Below, in pieces: positions 55,566 through 64,000 of a stretch of 64,000 nucleotides of DNA. Within the stretch, counting starts at the first letter, position 1. Each line of letters begins with the position of its first letter. Below the pieces are notes generated by a model. It was not told the DNA's origin and searched no databases. It saw only the letters and a list, made by a program, of their open reading frames with translations. The position numbers and the translations under genes are program-made. The stretch is taken from positions 25,526 through 89,525 of the forward strand of contig JAAEAF010014561.1 in assembly GCA_011037195.1 (NCBI GenBank). Direction: 5' to 3'. The DNA is from Triatoma infestans. Taxonomy: Eukaryota > Arthropoda > Insecta > Hemiptera > Reduviidae.

Positions 55566-56194
55566 TTGTTATAATTTTTTAGTGTTATCACATTGGCAGA
55601 ATAAAACAGAAAAAAAAAAAAAAAAGATTAGGAACAGTGTTGTAAATCTAGATTCCCAATGGAGTTAAAAAATTTCCCTACACATGCACATGTCACAACT
55701 TTCTAAAATGGAACACGAATTTCATCAATAATTCCTAAACAAATGGTTTATTCAAGTGTAAGTTTCTAGCTAACGTGTAGATATACATATATGTATATAT
55801 TCTTGTTTAATTCCAGCCGAATCCACCGTAAATCCTTGGTGGCCTACTTTTTTTTTTATTTATTTATTGGATGACACGCTGCAACAATCCCCCGGTAGTG
55901 TTATTTTTTTTATTATTCATTATTTAACGTTCACTCTTTGTTTGCACAATAGCTGGCTGGACAATGTAATAGATCTGTTATAGACAAAGTAATTATAGAC
56001 AATTACTTTGTCAAATACAAAGTATATTTTGGTTATTGACACTTCAGGGTAAATGGAGGTTTTATAAAAATAGAGTTGATCCTAATATTCATAAGCAAAA
56101 TATAGAACACATTTTTGGAGAGACTTTAAATAAAAATTAGATCAAAAAGTAGGGAAAATTGTTATTTTTTATGATTTTTTTTTTTTAAAGGCAT
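55566..56194. other. AT-rich DNA, nothing recognised
   Basis: Short inverted ATTACTTTGTC/GACAAAGTAATT near 55985; otherwise nothing. Confidence 0.4.
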
Positions 56195-56395
56195 CTGTGG
56201 TTTTTGGAGCCCGGAGACTACTCAGTGCACTGCCGGCCTCTGGACAGTATTCGCTCGTTACAGATAACACTATCCCATCACCAGACAATAAGCTGTAAGA
56301 GGCTCCTAGGAAGAGAAAATCTAAGGGCAGCACAGCTGGACTCGAACCCGGGACCTCCGCGTGGAAGTTCAGTACACTAAACACTTTCCTATTCC
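56195..56395 (-). mobile_element. tRNA-derived SINE, minus strand
   Basis: The minus strand reads a tRNA-like head with B box CCCGGGTTCGAGTCC, then TTCTCTTCCTAGGAGCCTCT, GAATACTGTCCAGAGGCCGG and CAGTGCACTGAGTAGTCTCC. It ends in poly-A. The head resembles the 32930 type. Confidence 0.75.
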
Positions 56396-56729
56396 CTTCC
56401 CTATGAATTATTTTGTTCGTACATAGATATAAACTCTAGCTTATGAATATTATTTAACTTTTTTCTTCTTTTTTTAATATATTTTCTAATTTTTGTTTGC
56501 TCCCTCCCAATATATAGCATTTCCCATTTTGAATTTATATGATTATATTAAGCATTGTTGTTCAAATATTAATTTTTTCTGAATGGAAGTGGATCAGCTG
56601 TACTGCAACAGTTGGTGCTGTAACTTTTATTTTATGCTTGTATACTCAATATTTTTTTTTGTTTGGTTTTTCTGGTTTGATATTCGTAATTGTATTTAAG
56701 TTGTACCAGATTTCTGTAGAAAGAAACTA

Positions 56730-57259
56730 CAGTGAAAAACGTTTAACACGAAACTGAGAGGACCGAAATATTTTTTCGTGTTTAACGATAAAATAGCGAT
56801 TTGTTTTCGTCCCGATTTCTCTGCCATTGTACTGTAGATGTAAAAAAATAAGTTTATGTATTGAAATTACAAAAAAAAAAAAACACAAAATTCACTAATT
56901 TTTAACATAAAATTCACCGAATTCGAAAACTAACTGAAATGTTTTAACAATGGCAGTGCCGCCTTTACCTAACTCAAAGATAAGCGGAAACCTAGCTACA
57001 GTGGCAGCCATGTTTTTTTTTTGTTCCATTTAACGTAAAAAAATAAGCCAAAAAATCTGCGAGACCATGTGACTTGTAGGAAACAGGTATATTTTATTCG
57101 TCCGGGAAATGAAATCTTTTCGTGTTAAGCGGTTTTTGTTTCGTGTTAAAAGAAAAAGAAATATATGAAATTACATGGTGTTTTGCCGGGGGACCGCAAT
57201 ATGATTTGTGTTGACCGATTTTTCATGTTAAGCGTTTTCGTATGAAACGTTTTTCACTG
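56730..57259. mobile_element. pogo/Tigger-like MITE (530 bp)
   Basis: Inverted ends CAGTGAAAAACGTTT with TA on each side (56728-56729 and 57260-57261). Subterminal related motifs (TTCGTGTTTAACG, TTCGTGTTAAAAG) recur inside. Ends and TA duplication fit the pogo branch of Tc1/mariner; no transposase. Confidence 0.75.
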
Positions 57260-57411
57260 TATTTCTTAAATCTCTTATTCTATTAAGGGACTACGTATAT
57301 ATCTGTTAAGGGACCAACGAATGCCATGCCATTTGTTAGATTTGTAAAATTTGACCCGGAACAAAGACAGGGTGCCGACTACTATTGCTAATGTATAAAA
57401 TGGCGACTATG

Positions 57412-57560
57412 TAGTGGAATCAATTGTCGTGATTCCTGAGGTATGAAGTTAGATGTCTTGAAGAGGTATTTATTAGGCGGAAGTTAGTTTAGAGAGTTAT
57501 CTTGAATTATTAACACTGAAGTTATAAAACTAGAATATATTTTAACAATAATTTGAATGA
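57412..57560 (-). repeat. Family W LTR fragment
   Basis: TGTAGTGGAATC, ATGTCTTGAAGAGG and CGGAAGTTAGTTTAGAGAG are the reverse complement of the 3' part of the LTR at 40624-41358. Confidence 0.7.
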
Positions 57561-57594
57561 GCCTAATGGTTATATAATTAACAAATTTTATAGT

Positions 57595-58645
57595 TTGTGT
57601 ACCAAATTTAATGAAATTCGTCGAAAGCTGAAAAAACTGTCCAGTAAAAGCGCACTTCCGGTTTACTAATTTTCTTGAAACTTGGAATTTTGGCCATCTA
57701 TTTATTTCTAATTAATTTTGTTTGGATGATAGAATTGTGGACGATAGCACTTTAGAGAAAAACATAATCCCACTCCTCCTCCAAAACTGCCCTTAAATGA
57801 ATTTTCGCAGAGAAATGTTTTAAATAAAAGTTGTAAATCTTTGTATGTTTAGTTTATATATGTAGTTTCAATGAAATCGTCGGAGACATTTTTGAGAAAA
57901 TCGCGAAAAGTGAAAAAATCATTTATAAAGTGGTAATGTAAAATCACTTCCGGTTATCCGATTTTTTTTGACACTCTGAATTTCAACAACATATTCAATT
58001 CTAATTAACATATTTAGGTAGGAGGGTAATGTCAGTCGCCCAATCGTTATACCAAATAAATGCCTGTTCCCGCTAAATGACTGACAGTCGTCGCCTAAAC
58101 ACGCCCAGTACCTATATACAAGACAGTAGATGGCAGAGACTATCTAAACTCTACTGCGCAGCAAGAAGCCGAATGGCAGCTTTGGAGGCATTGTAAAAAA
58201 AAAATTATTTAGGCGATAGAACTGTTTGATAAACCGAAATAGCGCTTTAGATGAAAACCTATCCCAACCCCTCCCCCATAACTGCCCTTAAATTAATTTT
58301 CTCAGAGAAAAGTTTCAAATAAAAGTTGTAGCTCTTTGTATGTGTAGTTGAAATAAGAAGTTTGAAGAAAATCGTCGGAGCCATTTTTGAGAAAAATGCA
58401 AAAAAGTAAAAAAACCAACAAGTGAAGTGGTACTTCCGGTTGAGGAATTAAGACAGATGACCCACTGTCAGATGCCATAGTGATACCTAAACGGAATATC
58501 AAGTTTGAATTTTCTGCGGTTTTTCGTTTTTGAGCTATGCTGTTTACATTTTGGTCTCAGGGGACCTCAAACTGGGAATTTCGGGTGGAAACTCGATATC
58601 GAAAATTTGACACGATTACAATACTTCCTCTTAGTAGGAGTAAGA
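57595..58645 (-). repeat. Z repeat, near full length, minus strand
   Basis: From near the 3' end (ACTTCCGGTTTACTAATTTT module) through two further modules to the start (CTTAGTAGGAGTAAGAGAAA at 58627-58646). It is interrupted by a small insertion at 58019-58205. ACTTCCGG marks recur at about 57653, 57947 and 58433, giving the ~300-bp module period once the insert is removed. Confidence 0.75.
58019..58205 (+). mobile_element. Short A-tailed insertion with 8-bp target duplication
   Basis: 187 bp ending GGCATTGT plus poly-A, flanked by TATTTAGG (58011-58018 and 58206-58213), inside the Z repeat. It contains TGACTGACAGTCGTCGCC and TACTGCGCAGCAAGAAGCCG. The A-tail suggests a retroposed small RNA or SINE; the source is unknown. 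Confidence 0.6.
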
Positions 58646-59450
58646 GAAAGTGAAAAAGTTGTCAATTTTATATTATATTAATAAGAGAAAGGTTTGTTTT
58701 TGTCTTTACATTTAATATTCATTTAATTATTTCAACATTATGAAGGCATTCTTCATGTTAAGGTATCTAAAAGAGTACTTCGTCATGCGTCAAAGATTAT
58801 GACTGTTAAGTGTAAAGAATAGTGTCTTGGCTGTGGAAACTGAATGAGTATACAAAAATAGATATAACAATGAAGCACCTATAGAGCAAAAACACTTGTC
58901 TTTTATGATCTCTAAAATATGACATAAAAGTATTATTTCACACTAGATGGATTTATTTGAATGGTTATAATCTGAAAATCCATATAACAAGATCACTGAA
59001 GTACAGTATGACTAGAAGCTGGAGAAAGACAAAATGGCCAAAGTTATACGGACAATTCTTTTTAAGTTGACAGCATCTTAACTGAAGATTTAAGAAGTTG
59101 GAAACAAATCTTAATGTAGGACAATATCCGTTATAACCGTTAAGAAGTAGGCTTTTATATAGAAGAACACGCCAAAATTTTCTAAGGATTAAGACATTTC
59201 CTTAAATTATTTTATTAAGATGATTTGTTGATTGTATGATGTGATTGTATGATTTGTTCCTGTGGACATTTGCAACTGGAACAAATTTTTACAAAGCTAA
59301 ATTAAATGTTTTCTTAAAGAAATGCTAATGCTTGAACAATTAATTCTACTAAGACTGCGAATTTCCGTAGGTCTAAGAAATGGATGATTGATAGATAGAT
59401 GAAATTCTGTATTTATGCCAAATTACATATTACAGGTGAGATTACAAGTG
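58646..59450. other. AT-rich DNA, nothing recognised
   Basis: No open frame or repeat match. Confidence 0.4.
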
Positions 59451-59451
59451 A

Positions 59452-60440
59452 TATTATTATTATTATTATTATTCTTAAAGTATAAAAGTTATTAAAAATA
59501 TGAATAAAACATAAGTAAATAAAACACCAATTACAATCCATTCCACTATATGTACTCGTATATACGCATACTACTCATTGATTATGAAAGACCTGATCTT
59601 TAACATCTCAATCATAAATTTGCACAATTTTCCCAATGGTATTTAGATTTTATCACTAGCAAGGTTGACAAATCAGCACTTTGTGAGAGAAAAGGTTGCA
59701 AATGATACCTTCTAACCGCGTCGTACCCTGGACAGTGGAATATAATGTGTTCCATGTTTTCGGGCTCATTCAAGTTACAAACGGTGCAGGGTTCATTACT
59801 ATTGATTAAATGCGATCCACAATGTTTACTCCAGAGTTTGATTACCTTATCAGACGAAATTCTTAATTGGCTAACCAGCCTTATTTTATCTATGTAACTA
59901 TTATAACATAAATATTGCTCCATGACACCTAACTAACTGACTAATATTTCTATAAATAATCGAGTAACTTGAATTAATAGCTCTTTGTATATCGAGAGAT
60001 ATCAAATGATTTCTCCATTTCTCTAATAAATCTGGTAATTTCTTTGTAATATGTCCATGATCGTTACAATAGACAATATTAGTCTCACCAATAACACTGA
60101 GCCAAACTCCAACTGTTTGAACCAATTCCATTCTATATTTCTATTCACACATTGCTGTCAAGAACCTTCAACCTATTAAAACACAGTTTTGGAATTCTTT
60201 TCTCATCCATATTAACTAGTCTGATCCAATAGGACAAACATTTTTTAAACACTACAACACTCAATGGAGCTCGCCCAGTTTCCAAACGCACCATATAATC
60301 AGGGGTGTTTCTTGGCCAACAAAAGAGCTGCTTACAGTATCTAACTTGAGCTCTTTCTATTGTATTAAGATATTCTGAAGCCCAGATTTTCTAAGAAATG
60401 GATGTTAGCACAGGATCAGCAATTTGAACATAACGCAATA
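59452..60440 (-). pseudogene. LINE C-terminal region with zinc knuckle (CR1-like)
   Basis: Minus strand from about 60430: KIWASEYLNTIERAQVRYCK, NTPDYMVRLETGRAPLSVVV, WIRLVNMDEKRIPKLCF. After frameshifts come ISQLVRCHGAIFML and then CTVCNLNEPENMEHIIFHCPG. This is the post-RT part of a LINE ending in a CxxC...H....C knuckle, related to 23115-24028. The 3' tail is the (AAT)n run at 59452-59475. Confidence 0.75.
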
Positions 60441-60724
60441 ATACGCTCTGAAATGAGATCCCTTATGCGTAACTTGACATCGATCGTGGAGAAATATCAA
60501 AAAATACATTCAAAGATTTAAACAAACTTCACACGAATAGAATATGGACTTCAGATCTTATTTGTAACCTACGTATGTATACTGAGTAGACATTGAAAGA
60601 TTTTGTCCCAATTTGGATATATGAAATGTTTTATGTTTTTTAATGTTTTTATCCCTGGCAAGCAATTATCCTGAATACAATTTTTCTGTGGTTTTCAAAA
60701 AATAATATTTTAATGTTAACATAA

Positions 60725-61672
60725 AGTTTTTACTGTCTGTACTCCTAATAAGGAGGAAGTATTGTAATAGTGTCAAATTTTTTATGTAGAATTTTCACCC
60801 GAAATACACGTACGTTTTAACGTTCTCTGAATCCAAAAAAGTGGTTTGTAGACAATGGTCTTGTGTGTGTGTATGTATGTATGTGAACAGCATAGCTCAA
60901 AAAGGAAAAATCGCAGAAAGTTCAAACTTGATATTCCGTTTAGGTATCACCATGGAATCCGACAGTAGTTATCTGTCAAAATTCCACGACAGGAAATACC
61001 ACTTTACTCAGTGGTTTTATTCACTTTCAACGCGATTTCTTCAAAAATGGCTACGACGATTTTCTTTAAGCTTGATATAACCAACTACATATACAAAGAT
61101 CTACAACTTTTCTTCAAAATATTTCTTTGAGAAAATTCATTTAATGGCACTTCTGGGGGGAGTGGTGGGGTTAGGTTTTCTGTCAACTAAATAATATTAA
61201 TTAGAATTAAATATGTTGTTAAAATTCCGAGTTTGAAGAAAATTGGATAACCGAAAGTGCGTTTTTTTCTGAAATGTATTTTTCATTTTTCTTATATTTT
61301 CTCTGAAAACGGTTCCAACGAGTTTTCTTTAAACAAGGAATGGGAACTTCACGTATAAAGAGCTACAACTTTTATTTAAAACATTTCTCCTCGTAAAGTC
61401 ATTTTGGTGATAGGGCGGGGTTACATTTCCCTCGAAAGTCCTATCATAGATGATTACACAATCCTATCATCCAAACAGAATTAATTAGAAATGAATAGAT
61501 TGCTAAAATTCCGAGTTTCAAGAAAACTAATAAACTGGAAGTGTGTTTTTACTGAACAGTTTTTTTTCGGTTTTCGAGGAATTTCATTAATTTGTTATAC
61601 TAACTATAAAATTTGTCAATTACAATTTTGAAAACTGGAGTAAGAGAAAGTTGTGTAAGTGTTTCACACCCG
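60725..61672 (+). repeat. Z repeat, near full length
   Basis: From a start-like TACTCCTAATAAGGAGGAAG through the leader (GTGAACAGCATAGCTCAAAA, AACTTGATATTCCGTTTAGG) and three modules to GGAGTAAGAGAAAGTTGTGT and CACACCCG. Confidence 0.75.
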
Positions 61673-61679
61673 ATTTTTA

Positions 61680-62330
61680 TTTTACTTTCTCGTACTCAAG
61701 TAAGAAGAGGAAGTCTAGCGATCGTAACAAATTTTTGAAATTGAGTTTTACCGGAAATACATGTATTAAGTTTCCCTGAGTACTAAAAAAATTTTTGAGC
61801 GAATTATCTGTGTTTTTTTCTTTGTGTAGAAACAGAAACTAAAGCTTTCCACCAAAATACCACTTCAGTACAATGTATGGTTCTGGCAACTATATAATTT
61901 AGAAGCAATGCTTAAAGTTCCTAATTACAGATTAAGTTTTTGAGTTGTTTTTTTTTTTTTTTTTTTAATTTTCTCGAGAATGTCTACAAACCATTTTCTT
62001 AAAAACCTGCAATACTAACTGCACAGACGTAAACCTATCAGTTTTATTTGTAAGATTATTTCTGGATAAACTGGTTCTAGAAGATTCTGAATTTCTGAAG
62101 TATTTGCGATTTCAAATTAAATTTCAAATGTGTTTGTACAATGTTATTGACACTCTCTTCTGGGCTACAATATAATCACTTCTATACTTGCCTCGATAGC
62201 TACTCATCCCACCACCTCTAAATTTATTTTAGAACAGTTGATGAAGATTTATAGTTTTAACCGAAATTCATTATTTAATATATAATTGGGATACGATCAC
62301 AACACTCCCTCTAATGAAGTAATAAGAAGA
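61680..62330 (+). repeat. Z repeat, diverged, immediately downstream
   Basis: TTTACTTTCTCGTACTCAAG start about 8 bp after the previous copy ends, TTGAGTTTTACCGGAAATAC leader, then one or two weak modules. Head-to-tail with the preceding copy. Confidence 0.6.
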
Positions 62331-62936
62331 TGGAAATAACAGAAATGGTTTGTTTTAGAAGAGAGATAACATTGTAAGCTGCATTGTAAATGGAGTTTCA
62401 TAGCAAGTTCCCAGGGCTCTTTGTAATCTGTATTAATATCCATTAAACCTGTTTTGTATATAACAAACAAGAATAATGATGCTTGCAAACTAGTTTGAAA
62501 GTATCTTCAGATCATTTTGCTTAGTGACATCCCATCATGTATGAGATAAGAGCATGAAGTTTATACACCCACTCACTTATCTTCCTAGTTACAATATTCA
62601 AATCTTTCATTTAATTGCTTCTTTTTTTTTTTTGATGATAAATATAGAACTGAATTATTTTATATTTCTATTTTTCTTTTTTTTTTTGTTTCTCTTTTTC
62701 ATTTGAAAACAGGAGATTAATGATCATACCCAATACTTATTAAATTAAGGTAAAACCACTTATAAATATACACTCGTACATATGAAATGTTTATCTTGCT
62801 TCTAGTTGCACGTTTCCCAAAAGATTGTATTACGATTTGATTTAGTTATTTTATTGTCACACTTTTTTAGCAAGAAAATTCTCAAACAATACAAACAATA
62901 AAGATAATGATGGACTTCATATGCAGTCTCTACCAT
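62331..62936. other. AT-rich DNA, nothing recognised
   Basis: T-rich tracts near 62630 and 62690. Confidence 0.4.
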
Positions 62937-62942
62937 AAATAT

Positions 62943-63948
62943 GTGATGGATGCAAGAAACTTGAAATAATATTAAATTATAAATAAATCGAAATTAAGAA
63001 AATGATTGACATTCCCTTGCAAAAGGACAAGACCAGGTATACAAGTCCAGTTAATCGTACGGTTCAAGAACATTTATGGCATTGTACTACCCCTTCTTCT
63101 CACAGGGGAGGCACTAAACGGACAAAAGAGAAGATTATTTTTAAAGACAGACCTGTGCTACAAATCAAAGTGGAAACATATAGCAGTATTACGTTATAAG
63201 AAATTATTATAAGCTATTGTGATTTTCAAAGTACTTAATTTCTCTTAGAATTTAATATATTTAAGTTAATCAACCAGTGTGTTCTTAATTATTCTTACAT
63301 TCTATCTCAAGCAAACATACAAGCCCTTTTCGCTAAAACGCTCACGCCACAAGCTACCTACACACAAACATCACCAATTACTTTACATTGGTGCCAGCTG
63401 TTTGGGATATTTTCAACCAGAATCCACAGATTTACAAGTGCGTAAAAATTTCAATTTCATAATTAAACAAATTATCCATCAGATAATTTGATTGTTTTAA
63501 TTATTTTCTCGGCGGAAATAATATTTCAATTACATATTTCCCATTATTGAATTTCTAGTGAGTTTCATTTTTAAATTTTTGTAATTGTACCACTTGTACC
63601 TCAATCCCTTGTGAATTTTGAATTTATGAGTATACTTAATAGTTCCCAAATTATAAAGATATTACGCGATAATAACCTTTCTGTTGGAGGCAATTTAATC
63701 CAGCTACGTAGACGTCTTTCTGTTGGAGGCAATTTAATCCAGCTACGTAGACGTCTTGAAAAATAATCTTCTCTTTTGTCCTCCCCTGTGAGAAGAAGGG
63801 GTAGTACAATGCCATAATTGTTCTTGAACCGTACGAGTAACTGGACTTGTTTACCTGGTCTTGTCCTTTTGCAAGGGAATATCAATCTTTTTCTTAATTT
63901 CGATTTATTTATAATTTAATATTATTTCAAGTTTCTTGCATCCATCAC
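62943..63948. mobile_element. Foldback element 2 (1006 bp)
   Basis: Ends GTGATGGATGCAAGAAAC and the exact inverse, flanked by a perfect 6-bp duplication aaatat (62937-62942 and 63949-63954). Arms of about 200 bp (TGACATTCCCTTGCAAAAGG, CTACCCCTTCTTCTCACAGG) match in inverse. The middle holds CTCACGCCACAAGCTACCTA, the inverse of the centre of foldback element 1. Confidence 0.82.
63678..63756. repeat. 39-bp tandem repeat, two copies
   Basis: CTTTCTGTTGGAGGCAATTT... through TACGTAGACGT occurs twice in direct succession at the inner edge of the right arm of foldback element 2. Confidence 0.9.
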
Positions 63949-64000
63949 AAATATCTGGCATGAAACACTAGTACAAATTTCTCTAATTGGAGTTAATTTG

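Noticed and set aside
56169..56384. 71-codon minus frame
   Set aside because: Read-through of a SINE.
63678..63756. Two-copy 39-bp repeat as a CRISPR-like array
   Set aside because: Units are adjacent with no spacers, in a eukaryotic genome; it is a simple tandem duplication.

Overview
This window is nuclear DNA from an animal, most likely an arthropod. It is AT-rich, non-coding for most of its length and crowded with repeats. The one confident host coding segment is a minus-strand exon (39671-40048) of a small-conductance calcium-activated potassium channel (SK/KCNN). It is GC-rich, has consensus splice sites at both ends, and encodes the variable N-terminal cytoplasmic part plus transmembrane segment S1 in an insect-like form. 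No other channel exon was recognised, so about 39 kb on its downstream side and 24 kb on its upstream side read as intron (or flank). I cannot name the species; the arthropod call rests on the channel sequence and the mix of transposon types.

The rest is a mosaic of nested transposons. Two mariner elements (4600-5864 and 11651-12944) have TIRs, TA duplications and transposases broken by Trp-to-stop mutations. LINE remnants of several clades are present: I/R1-like with RNase H, Jockey-like, CR1-like with a 3' zinc knuckle, RTE-like, and one with an apparent restriction-like endonuclease. Four of these are 5'-truncated insertions with perfect 13-15 bp target duplications (14163-14767, 23115-24028, 24155-24802, 52381-53113). 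tRNA-derived SINEs occur in about ten copies, with one common body behind different heads. Several solo LTRs end in TG...CA with 4-bp duplications, one of them inserted inside a SINE and one palindromic. A very abundant ~1 kb repeat, called 'Z' here, is built of ~300-bp modules between TACTTTCTCTTACTCC-type ends. Two foldback elements have 6-bp duplications, and there is one pogo-like MITE.

The most interesting layer is small self-cleaving RNA. At five places there are minimal hammerhead ribozyme motifs with a self-complementary stem III (ACCGGU-type), the form known from Penelope-like elements (PLEs). They fall into two families: A (11.3, 52.0 and 54.0 kb) and B (18.2, 49.2 and 54.4-54.6 kb). 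Family B occurs as inverted pairs, and two copies at 54.4-54.6 kb keep every core nucleotide. A Penelope-type GIY-YIG endonuclease remnant lies at about 10 kb, upstream of a family A copy. A family B fragment at 19980 starts almost exactly at the predicted ribozyme cleavage position.

Other structures worth noting are a ~1.08 kb near-perfect inverted repeat (26671-27750), the composite inverted region 29.8-32.4 kb, and a candidate host 3'-terminal exon on the plus strand (about 6553-7063) in a repeat-free island. Coordinates of diverged repeats are approximate because they come from reading by eye.
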